A stretch of 17,966 nt of DNA from Oehlia diaphana (lineage: Eukaryota > Glomeromycota > Glomeromycetes > Glomerales > Glomeraceae). Positions 1 to 9,718 of the stretch are shown here, one piece after another. The notes beneath the pieces were generated by a model. The model had not been told where the DNA came from. It was given only the letters and a program-made list of their open reading frames with translations, and ran no database searches. How positions within the stretch are numbered: the first letter of the stretch is position 1; each line of letters starts with the position of its first letter. Location of the stretch: NCBI GenBank assembly GCA_003833135.1, contig QZLH01000912.1:34905-52870 (forward strand). The letters run 5' to 3'. Made by a program: the position numbers and the translations under genes.

Positions 1-180
1 TAAACAGTATTCATTTATTATATATATCATCAATAAAGCTATTCAATAAATGTAAAAAAAATACAGTGTGATCCTATAAGGATATATAATAAAGATTATT
101 ATTTATTATAAAAAATGACTGCTACATTTAAAAGTAATTTTTGAATAAATAAATAAAGGCAATTTATTATTAAAAAAAAT

Positions 181-2476
181 TCATGAATAAATATTCATCA
201 GTCGAAATACTTCATATTCTTCAACGTAAAATTTATCCTCAGTTTCTCTAATTGGTTTTTCATAAGAATTTTTACAAGCATAACAATAATTAGTACTAAG
301 TGTATTAATATCTAATCCCCATAAAATAAGGTCACCATTACCAAATGATGGACCATAATAAGATCTATTATCTATAGCATGTCGATTATCAACAATACGA
401 CTTAAAATATAATTTTCACTTCTGTTATTGTTAAAAGAAAATATAAAACTATCTTTAGTATTACTATATCTATAAGCAGATTTCCATGTGATCGGATTAT
501 ATCCTCCAAGAATTTCGTTACTACCTTTCACTTTAGCAATTGTAACAGTGCGAGATTGAAGATCACAAATTTCATGAAACTTTTCAGGATAAAATCCATC
601 ACGTGATCCACGAAATAATAATTTGAATTCATATGGAGAATTTAATTTATCAGTAATTTCTAATTTACTGACCCATTTTGAAATTATTTCAACGTGTTGA
701 GATGTAATAATATTAGAATCAATATCTCTCGAATCGATATTTCTAGGTATACGAGGTTTTGATTCACCTTTCTTATTATCAGAATCCAAAAAACTCAACA
801 ATAAATCTTCATATAATTCTTTTGGTAAAACTTCTTTATAAGGATGTACTTCATATGCAAATTCTTTGGAAGTTAAGTTATAGAATCTAATAAACGGAAT
901 GCATTGTCGTAAGGTATTCTTCAAAGTATTAAAATCGTCTTGTGAATAGTCTCCAAGGTTAGAGGGAAGTTTTGCCGAATTCTGAGTAACTCCCCATTTA
1001 AGTACATGCTTCCAAACTTGCACTTCGCTCATTTGAAGATTATCATTTTGGATAACCGTAATTAAAAGTTTTTCTGGAATTGAAGTGAAATCTTGCGATT
1101 TGAATATCTTATCTGGTTCATTAGATACTAAACCATTACAATAATTTTGAAGGTCCAGGAAAGAATCATTTTCATAGCTTGTTTGATATATTAAATCAAA
1201 ATTTTGTTTCATCCAATTAGCTTTGTTTTCAATTAAAAAGGATTGAATATAGATAACTAACTCCTGGAGACTTAGTTCATTAGCGGCAACTAATAATTTA
1301 ATTATATTTGATGGTTCAATATCTTTTAAAGAAAGTTTTCCGCCATAAATGTATCTAAAAAAAATAGAAGTACAATGCTTTTGAAATTAAAAATATTGTT
1401 AAAAAAATTTAATAAATATGTATCTTAATTCAATTTGTTTTTACCTTAAAATTATCTCAAAAATTTCAGGTAAAATATTGGGAAGTTCAATACGTGCCAA
1501 AGTTCCATTATTATTTTTTTTATTAGTTGACAACTTTCTTCGTAGGTAAGGAGAACGGTGACTTAAAATAACCATATGAGCGTGAAATGTTTTTGCATGA
1601 GAGTTATCACCAACTTCAATATTAACATCATAATATTCGTCATCATTCAAAATTTCAAGGAAATTTTGTGATAATTTTGGCATAAATTTAAAATTATCAA
1701 TAATGTTCGTTTCTGCATTTTCAATAACTGCCGAACCATCATCCCACTTTTGCAAAATGAATTGTTGATTCTTGCCACCATGCTTATTAATCAAGTGGAT
1801 GATGTTAGTACTCTATAAAAATAAAAATTTTTTAAAAGAAATATTATCATTATAATCTCTAATATTATATCAAGAAAAGCAATTTAAATAGCATACCGAG
1901 ACATCAAGGACAAAATTTCGATTAAATTTAAAATAGAAAGAATTGTCCTTATAGTTGTATTCCCATTCTTGACTGCGAGAAGGTTCATCATGCTTTTGAT
2001 ATTGAACAATTTTCGTGCCTTTATGATAGTAATTAAAATACTATAATTGTGGAATTAGAGAAAACAAAATAATATTCACTAAATAACTCACCATTTTGGC
2101 ATTTCGCTTGATTATCGAAAAAAAAATTTTTTTGATTTAGTAATAAGAAGATTTAATTTCAATAATTAATATTGTTACTTACCTTCAACAACATCAAGCA
2201 CGAAGCCAGATCTTTTATTTACAATAAATCCACCATTAAAATACCAGAGTTGCATATCAACCTAAACATGGAGAAAATAAAAACAATCAACTAATAAATA
2301 ATAATCACACTATCACACGCGATTATTCTATTAGAATCTTATGTCAACACTACGTTTGGATCAAGCTCGGATTTCTTACTACGTTGGAAAATTTCAGCAG
2401 AACTACAAAAAGAGCCATCTTTAACTTCAAGAACTTTCCCAGAATGTTGAGCTATAATCCAATAATAGTTAGTCAT
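181..2476 (-). CDS. Ricin-B-like beta-trefoil + BTB + BACK-like + TLDc protein, six exons
   Basis: Six exons, read downward: 2476-2354, 2261-2183, 2106-2092, 2018-1897, 1812-1445 and 1354-181, all with GT..AG introns. They total 1881 nt (626 aa); the stop is TGA at 183-181. Residues 1-150 look like a beta-trefoil lectin: three repeats with VLEV/VLDV and QLW, QEW and QQF motifs. A BTB/POZ domain follows at about 157-250 (MPKLSQ start, YYDVNIEVG, FHAHMVILSHRSPYLR, YIYGGKLSL). A BACK-like helical stretch covers about 275-375 (VWKHVLKWG). A TLDc domain covers about 450-626 (LLFRGSRDGF, LGGYNPITW, SFIFSF). BTB-BACK proteins commonly act as cullin-3 substrate adaptors, and TLDc domains are linked to oxidative-stress resistance and V-ATPase binding; either role here is inference. 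The start is the first ATG in frame with the first trefoil repeat. Domain calls are firm for BTB and TLDc; the exact intron 1 donor (GTAGTG) is the weakest junction. Confidence 0.88.
2092..2106 (-). other. 15-nt microexon of the lectin-BTB-TLDc gene
   Basis: This short exon lies between an intron ending in AG (2108-2107) and one starting GTGAGT (2091-2086). It supplies the codons between the second VLDV motif and the KIVQYQK strand. Joining it in phase 1 gives the run EAKCQNGTKI, which matches the G/A-K-x-x-NGT-K pattern usual in ricin-B-like repeats. Leaving it out keeps the reading frame, since it is 15 nt, but removes the loop. The next AG downstream (TATAG, about 2041) would give an in-frame stop, so the acceptor at 2020-2019 is preferred. 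Confidence 0.7.
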
Positions 2477-3528
2477 TTTCAAAATGATTCAGAATAAATT
2501 CAAAATAAATTCAGCAAGGGAAAGTATCAAAAAAAAATTTCTATACCGTGTAAGTATTTTGTACATATTTTATTCGGCAAACGGAAAATCATTTAGCCAA
2601 TTGCACAAGTCACGCGCCCTAACACATGATCTTGAAATTATGACGATAAATATAAGATTAAATGTGTATTAAATTATACAAAAACTGATTAATTAATCAT
2701 TTTTTATTTGGCGAGAAAATAATAGAGATTTGAATGATATAACGTTTAAACACATCGATATTTATTCTGATAGATTTGTTTTATGTAAAATAAATTACCA
2801 ATTTCTAAACTTTAATGACGGCAAAATTTTTATTTATGTTCGAAAAAAGAAGTTCATAATTCATATATAGCGACCCCTCTTTTTTTATAGAATTAATTTA
2901 AATCTTGAATTTATTATAATTGATCAGATTAGACTTGAAAATTATACAACGTCCCGTCCATCACTCACAAGCCATTTGGAATATATGGTTAATGCTTCAA
3001 ATTATCGTAATCCGCTGAAGTATTACACGACATTTCTGTTATTTATATAAAAGAAAAATCTCAAAATTGCATCAACTAATAATCTTACTCTGTCAGTTTC
3101 TGATATTAATAACCCCGAATAATCAATTGAAGAGACAAACAATAATTTTTTGCGATTACCATTTTTCAAGCAAAACATCGATTCCAGATATTATATTAAT
3201 TTAACATTTAATTCTTTCACTGATACTAAATTTTATTAATTCTTTAAAAAGGTATTCTATTTATAAGACATTTTTGTTATTCTGTATAATAATATTCGTG
3301 AGACATAAAAACAAAATGGATTTTTGAATGATAGATAATATGTTATTATATTACTTATGCGTGATTTATTTTTATTTTTATGTTTTTGAAGTTTAATATA
3401 GTTTTCTTTTAAATTGAGTTAAATTTTATTGAATACTAAGACAATTTTTATCAAAGTGGTAAATAACATTTGATAAAGTTTATAAATATTTTTATTCATA
3501 ATGTTTCTTCGATTTTTTATTATTACCA
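2477..3528. other. Intergenic spacer, no supported gene
   Basis: AT-rich spacer between the divergently arranged lectin-BTB-TLDc gene (minus) and the decayed gene at 3529 (plus). It must hold the promoter of the former, but no TATA box stands out from the background. A plus-strand reading frame stays open over 2871-3049 (ending at TAA 3050-3052) without a convincing start; part of it looks protein-like (ENYTTSRPSL), so it may be a gene relic, but I cannot name a family. The open frame at 2484-2672 is not credible as a gene. Confidence 0.4.
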
Positions 3529-4077
3529 ATGGATTTGTTTTTTAATGATATATTAAAGAACTTTAATTTTGAAAAGTATGTTTTGACTACTTTATAATTT
3601 TTTATAATTGAATGATATTGAATTACATTAATTTAGGGCGGAACATCCTATTAATGGTGATACTATGCTGTATATGGTGAAATAAATGAAAAATACAGAG
3701 CTGAGCAGGTGACAATTTACTATAATCACGTGGGTAGAAATTTCAGTGGAGTCATATGAGAGCATATGAGTCACCAGTGATGTTAAATGACATTGTCAAT
3801 TAACTAATTTTCAAATGGCTTTAAATGATATCTAGATGACATAAGAATTTATATCATTTAAATCATTTGCAAATGACAAATGATAATTTTGATATGATGA
3901 TATAGTAATGTCAATTCTGAAATCTATATGGTTAATATAGACCAATTAGATAGTGAAAATTATATAGGTGAATCTGACAAAAGAACAAAGGGTATTCATC
4001 CAGCAGATAACATGTTAGCTAAATGGAAATTACTTAGAAATCTTTAGAAGTACCAGTTTACGTTGATGCAATGATAA
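3529..4077 (+). pseudogene. Decayed spliced gene of unrecognised family, cut off by a MITE
   Basis: Exon 1 is 3529-3575 (ATG, 15 codons, starting MDLFFNDILK). A canonical intron follows at 3576-3636 (GTATGT..TTTAG), and exon 2 resumes in phase 2 with KAEHPINGD. A one-base deletion near 3660 must be bridged to continue into YAVYGEINEKYRAEQ and IYYNHVGRNFSG, which ends at TGA 3755-3757. After about 170 nt of ATGAC/ATGAT-rich sequence, another protein-like frame runs from 3928 to a TAG at 4045-4047 (ENYIGESDKR, KGIHPADNML). A one-base shift there restores LEVPVYVDAM up to the MITE border at 4078. The intact splice sites and amino-acid-like composition argue for a former gene. I do not recognise the family. 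Alternatively the pieces come from two different relics. Confidence 0.45.
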
Positions 4078-4350
4078 GGGCCGTTCAAAATTAATAATTA
4101 GTTTAACGTCCTTTCTGGCCAAAAATTTTGAGGGGGGATAATTTAAACAAACATGAAAATTAAACATATTAAAAGTTTCGGAAATTTTCGGTTAAATCGG
4201 AAATTCTCGGTACTATTAAATTTTAGTAAAGGAGGGGGTGTTTTAAGCATATTTAAACATATCAAACATATATGTTTAAATCACCCTTGAATTTTTCAAA
4301 AATAGGGGGGGGGGGGAGGACGTTAAACTAAAGATTAAATTGGAATGGCC
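4078..4350. mobile_element. Fold-back MITE with about 34-bp terminal inverted repeats
   Basis: The left end (4078-4112, starting GGGCCGTTC) pairs with the right end (4317-4350, ending GAATGGCC). The inner 15 nt of the arms, TTAGTTTAACGTCCT, match almost perfectly and the outer parts at about two thirds of positions. The arms continue more loosely inward (AAAATTTTGAGGGG against the complement of the CCCTTGAATTTTT side), so most of the element could fold on itself. No open frame is present, so it would be non-autonomous. A TA is found next to each end (4075-4076 and 4351-4352), which could be a TA target duplication, but the left one is separated by an A, so the superfamily is undecided. A run of 12 G lies at 4305-4316. 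Confidence 0.75.
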
Positions 4351-4352
4351 TA

Positions 4353-5450
4353 AATTTAGATTATTAAACAAATAATGCTTATATTGATACAAAATAAATA
4401 ACGTTACAATCTAACGAATGTTACATATTGTAAATCAAAAAAATGTATTACCCAAACGAAAAAGAAAAAAAAGTCTTATTAATTAATTAATCGTACGAAA
4501 TACTATTTTCATGAAACTATTAATTATTGCTACTCAAATAATAAATTTCATAAGGAATACCTTCTTATAAAAATTAGAATTTTGTAGGTATGAGCACGTG
4601 ACTTACAAAGTTTTTTTGATTGGCTAATTTTTCGATTTTATTAAATTTAAAATTAAAAAAGTGAATTCAATGGTCATAAAAGATACCATTGCAATATAAA
4701 CTTGTTTAAATTTTCAAATGGAAGTAACTCTAAAGTTGCTTTTAACAATATATATATATATATTTTTGTTGTATATCTTTTATCTTTTTAAGAATTATGC
4801 TTATGTAACATATGAAAACAAAAATTTATAAAATTCGTAATGAGTTCAATATGAAAATCAATTTGTACTAAATACTGTACTGTGCGTATTCAGTAATATG
4901 TGTGTAAGTTCCCGTTAAGGTAGTGATTGTATGCAGATAGCATCCGGTTAAAAAATCCTTCGATATTTGAATCATTTGGTCATTTCAAGTCATTTGCCGA
5001 ACACTGAGAGATAGACGCAGAAAATCTAGACCTTAAATGGGAAAATAAATGGGTAAAAAGGTGTGATGATATTTATACTTTAAAGTATTACCGATAAATA
5101 AAATAAAAATAAAAAATACTTTAAAGTTATACATTTTTTAAAAAAAAAAAATTAGTTTGATGGTAAATATGGTTGAATGTAAATTAGATTAAATTTCTTC
5201 ATATGATATAGAAGTAACCTATACGTGCTCAGCAGATACAAAAATTTTACCTTTTTTTTTGTTTATCTTTCAATTAGTACTTCAAATTTTATTTTTTCAG
5301 AAGAAAAATTTTCTTGTCAACCAGGGTAAATTTTTATTTGTTAACCGCTAAATTTTGACCAATCAGAGTAGATCATATTTCGGCAAATGTGGCTGATGAA
5401 ATGGTGGCATGAAAATGATCATCAGGTGACTGAATACTCCGGTGACCGGG
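4353..5450. other. Intergenic spacer, AT-rich, no supported gene
   Basis: No coding frame of note on either strand. The stretch has a TA dinucleotide run (about 4748-4762) and several A or T homopolymers. A weak inverted pair surrounds 5239-5335 (AAAATTTTACC against GGTAAATTTTT), which may be a worn fold-back element. CACGTG occurs at about 4595. The last 20 nt before the palindrome at 5451 contain CCGGTGACCGG, a GC-rich motif unlike the surroundings. Confidence 0.5.
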
Positions 5451-5508
5451 CTCGAATTACTAGTGTAAATTCAAGCCGGACCGGCTTGAATTACACTAGT
5501 AATTCGAG
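5451..5508. repeat. Near-perfect 58-bp palindrome (cruciform-forming)
   Basis: The left arm 5451-5479 (CTCGAATTACTAGTG...AAGCCGG) and right arm 5481-5508 (CCGGCTTGAATTACAC...CGAG) are reverse complements over 28 of 29 positions, with one extra T-A position in the left arm and a single A at the centre. Arms this long with a one-base centre are not expected by chance. It lies just inside a short GC-rich patch and about 150 bp from the transposase relic, so it may be a terminal or fold-back element. The inner part, CCGG-A-CCGG, sits at the tip of the hairpin. Confidence 0.9.
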
Positions 5509-5657
5509 TCATTATTTTAAAGATTAATAAATATAATTCAAAGTTTGCAAATTTAAAATTAGAGAAACCATTGTTAATTAAAATTGAAAGCAATAGTTAC
5601 AAATATTATTCATTACAAGATTAGTGTACAAATAAACAAATAAATTAACCATTACAA

Positions 5658-6272
5658 TTAACCAGCAGTACATGTTTTTGCATAATGTCCTATTCCATGA
5701 CAATTCTTACATCACCTTAAAGTTTTACTTTCTCGATTTTCATAAGAATTCTCCAATGGCCACCTGCTATTGTATTAATTTTGTCTGATAAAGCAATATT
5801 GCGCTTATTACCCTCAATGGAAGGCCTAATCCTTCCATGTGATACCCGACCCTTATATCTTTTATATTCTGCGGAAGAATATCTTCAGTACTATCTAAAT
5901 CATCAACACTATGAAGTTGAATTGAAGTTTCACCATCTTGTTATCGAGTCCGTTCCTTTTTAATAATCCATTGATATAAAGACTAAAGTCTTCATCATTT
6001 ACGGCCTTCTTGAGTACTTCTTTAAAACACTGGGAATTTTTCCATATAGATCTCTAATTCGCCTTGCCTTTGCCTTTACTTTTTCTTCATCATTATTTAA
6101 ATCACCACGAATTTGAAATACAATACCGTTTGTCATATAGTTAGCTTCAGTTACAAGATCTCCTTGAGTTGTTATAAAAGGGTTCATTAGCTGCAACAAT
6201 GTTTTGGTCCATCTGCATATAATTATCTTTAAACCAATGAATAGGAATAAGTTTAATGTTAAGTTTGGTCAT
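5658..6272 (-). pseudogene. Broken MULE/FAR1-like transposase C-terminal relic with CCHC zinc knuckle
   Basis: Read on the minus strand from an ATG at 6272, the frame gives KLIPIHWFKD, like the IPxRW-type motif near the C-terminus of FAR1/MULE transposases. A one-base shift near 6180 leads into ITTQGDLVTEANYMT (open to about 6001). A further shift near 6010 gives FKEVLKKAVNDEDF, then more shifts lead to KGRVSHGRIRPSIEGN, resembling the KGRPxxxRxKSxxE linker of this family. A stop precedes a CX2CX4HX4C zinc knuckle at 5711-5670 (CKNCHGIGHYAKTC). The final stop is at 5660-5658. At least four frameshifts and one internal stop show it is dead. The catalytic DDE region is not in the window. Family assignment rests on the order of motifs; another transposase with a C-terminal knuckle is possible. 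Confidence 0.65.
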
Positions 6273-9200
6273 TTCTTACCAGGATTATCAAATAAAAAAA
6301 GTTCTCTTGATAGACCAAATTCTTCAGAAATATTAATATTACTAATATATATTGAAGGATGGTGGTGAAAATAGTTCGTTCATGTTAAAAATGTTGAAAG
6401 AAAAAGGAATTTGATATGATTTTTATTAAAAGAGTGAAACGGATAAGAAAGAAAGTAAAAAAGATCTGATAGATTAATCAATGTGGAACATGGATAAGCG
6501 GCTAGTGCAAGTCACCATGTGATCAAATACTTATCAATCCCGTTTTTCTTTTCAGAACATCAAATCTAATTATAATAAAATTTTATTATTTAATAAGCTC
6601 CTTGTCATAATTATATAACGTTTACTTGTTTTGATTATTAAGCTAATTTTGTTGGGCACTATTGCTAATTCAACGCACAGCATTAGCAAAATTAATAGGC
6701 GACATTTTTAATTCTGCCCAAAATTCTACCCTAATCCTGGTAAGGTGAACGGCGATAGTCAACTTTGCTCACGTGTCATGATCGGCAATAAAAAATTTTT
6801 GACCAAAATTTTGGATTTCCCAATTTATCTGCTTAAGCAAAGTTATGATTTCTTATTTCGTTTATTAATATAAGAATAATTTTTGTATTTTAATATCTTC
6901 TATAGGTAATAGAAACTAAATAACGCAGTCAAGCCAACTTGTTGATTTATTTAAGATAATTTACAGTATCTTTGAGCGTAAAACTACCTTGACATTATTA
7001 AATTTTTGAATTTTGAATTTTGAGAAAAATATTTATGTCATTAAATACCAATAATTATATTTCATGATGTTAAAATAGATTATTAATTTTAATTTACTGA
7101 TTTGTCATAATAATTATTTTATATTTACAAGCAGTTAAAATTTTTATAACATAACTTTATAATTAAAAAATGATTAATAATGGTAAAATATTTCTTTTTA
7201 TAATTTTTTGTATGGTGAACATATAAATCAGTGGACTGCTAAGTGACCTTATTATATAATCTAATTACTTGAGATTATTGTTACAAAAAAATAAAATACC
7301 ATGAAACAAAATCATAAAAAGAGTGTTTCTATTAACCCTATCGGCCTAACCAGTATCCAAACCATTCGACTTAACTAGGTATGTACTTTAAGACTATGAA
7401 ATTTTGAAACTGTATAAAAAACCAAAACATTTAAAGTCATTAAACAACATGAAACATCGAAATACATATCATGTATATCACATATTCAAAGAGTTTCAGC
7501 GTCAGAAATATTACATTGAAAAAAGGTAAATATTGGATGATTCATTGTTATAATATAAACATTGATAATTGGAAATTTTTAATTTTTACTGAATGAATTT
7601 AGAATATTATTCATACATAACTCAACATATTTGGATAATAAATAATATACTATACTAGGTAAATTTTTTTTTTTTTCTCAGCCAAATTAAAGAACGTGAT
7701 TGATATGCAGTGTATGATCATCATATTGCATAGGTCCCACGCTAAATTACACTAACCCGAAAATAAACTTCAAAGAGAGATTCCCCATGGGTCATGACCA
7801 AGCCAACGATCTAAAATTGGTTAATAAATCTGCATGTACTTATCATACTCATTTAATTTTTAATTTTGTTGAAAGTTAAATTCATGAGATGAAACAATAA
7901 AGGCTGCGTGAAATATAGAAAATAAACAATGTAAGCAATTTTTAATTTGTGATTTAACCAATTTTTTAATTTTTCAAACATAATGATAATTTTTTTTTCG
8001 TATTATTTTATTATATTTTATTTTGTTTTATCCTTTAGTCATTGTATCACAGAATTATTTAACGTTAAAAAAGTGTCATATTTAATAACACAAAAATAAA
8101 AGAAAGGTTATACAAGAATTTTTTTTTTTTTTTTTTTGAATAAACAAAATAAATTTATCTTCATGACTTCATGAGAAATATTACAATAATTATAATACAG
8201 TAATTATGTAATATTAATAAGGCTAAGTACTTTATAACAAAAAAGTATATTATAATAAATTTCATATATTTATTGGTTCCACTTCGTAATCGAATATATA
8301 AGCAAGCCGCAGTCAAAGCTACTTGCTATTTTAATACTACACATTTTAATTATTTATGTTTCGTCATTCGAATATTATATATATAATATATAATTCTAAA
8401 TTTGGAAACAATGAAATTCAATGAAATTACTAATTTTGTTTCTCTAATACACTGGGGTCGGGCACAAACGGAGTATTACCATATTAATTTTTTCGTATCC
8501 GGGTAAATACGTATATCAAAATGAAATATTCTATGCATGACATTTCACAACATAAAAATATTTTTTATTGAAATTATCAAAAATATTTATTTTATATTTG
8601 AACGAAAACTAATTTATTAAACGAAACAAATGATTTTATTAATGCTGCGTTAATCGATAGGAACCCGTTGTTCAGATCATTCCTAATGTGGGAATTAATA
8701 ATATGTCCTTCTTACAAATAAAATTTCATATTTTTTTATTATAATTTTTTAATAACATGAAAAAAATTCTACGGAAGAAAAATCCTAATTGTTCTCACAT
8801 ATTTGAACAAATAAAACGGATAAGCAAAAAAACCAATTATCTTATTAATTATAAATTAAACCAAATATGGAAATCTCACACCAAATGATAATAAGGGGCG
8901 TTTTTGTGTATCAAATTTCATAAGATTATTTGATATCATTGACGCAAATGTCACACGTTCAAATAATAATAAAATTCCTTAATACGGAAAATTAAACCAT
9001 CAATCAACAGTCAGCCAAGCTAAAACAAAATATTGATTTTTAATTTTTGAATTTTGAAACACCTGTTTTTTATTTTATTTCCAAATTAAAATTCATTGAT
9101 TATTTTCAAAAATACAACTTTCACTTAATTATATCTAATTAGGGTATCAAAATTTTTTGTTTTATTTTTTTTTTTAACGATATAAATATTATACCATTTT

Positions 9201-9500
9201 TGGTACTTCAATAATTATATTTAATGGAAGAAAAAAAACAAATTTCGTCGTTGAGTTACAATAAAATTCCCTAATTTGTTAACCAAGAAACAATCATTGA
9301 CCATTAAATATCGGTGTTAATGATCTAATAAAGTTTTATTTTCCTAAATTTTTGTTAAATTATTTTATTGATTCGAACAATCGAACAAATCTTTTATCTT
9401 TCTTTTTCAAGAATTGATCATTCTGCATGTAAGCCCCTAATCACCAGACATATATAGTAATATATAGTAAATAGTATGATTAATTTACGATTTTGACTTG
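6273..9500. other. Long AT-rich spacer, no supported gene
   Basis: About 3.2 kb with stop codons in all frames and no motif I recognise as coding. It includes a T19 run at 8119-8137, another T run near 7667-7676, and a loose inverted repeat around 8908-8940 (TATCAAAT..ATTTGATA). CACGTG occurs at about 6770. TATA-like runs such as the one near 8298 lead to no gene; the 31-codon frame from the ATG at 8411 shows nothing recognisable. No tRNA box A/box B pair was seen. Confidence 0.5.
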
Positions 9501-9510
9501 ACAAATTTTT

Positions 9511-9520
9511 TATATAAATA
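9511..9520 (+). promoter_or_regulatory. Candidate TATA box of the F-box/LRR gene
   Basis: TATATAAATA stands about 200 nt before the ATG at 9719. The stretch in between is pyrimidine-rich on the plus strand, including a duplicated TCTTTTTAAG-type motif at about 9584-9605 and TTCCCCTTCTTTTC, as is common near fungal transcription starts. In a genome this AT-rich a TATA-like string has limited weight by itself. Confidence 0.4.
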
Positions 9521-9718
9521 TGCATTCATGTCGTTTAACTATTTTCCTTTAAGTTTAATTTATACTTGATATAATCAGTCACAGTCTTTTTAAGTCTTTT
9601 TAAATTTTTTTCCCCTTCTTTTCAATTTCAACTTCTCGTAAAGAGCGCTTTTTAATAATTTATAATTTTTTTTTATCGTTACATTTATCACTCACTCTCA
9701 TCATTTTATAATAATAAT

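Noticed and set aside
181..1212. Separate 343-codon TLDc gene
   Set aside because: The frame stays open upstream to 1354 through the end of the BTB domain, and a splice acceptor joins it to exon 5.
1441..1794. Separate 117-codon gene on the minus strand
   Set aside because: It is the inner part of exon 5 of the lectin-BTB-TLDc gene: it starts at a TTG and its stop lies in the next intron.
2484..2672. 62-codon plus-strand open frame
   Set aside because: Lies in the upstream region of the minus-strand gene; composition looks random and no motif is present.
5781..5963. 60-codon plus-strand frame
   Set aside because: Shadow on the opposite strand of the transposase relic.
8411..8506. 31-residue peptide frame
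   Set aside because: Short, no motif, no promoter or conservation evidence; such frames are expected by chance.
9365..9395. tRNA box B-like GTTCGAATC on the minus strand
   Set aside because: No box A, no acceptor stem and no cloverleaf could be found around it.
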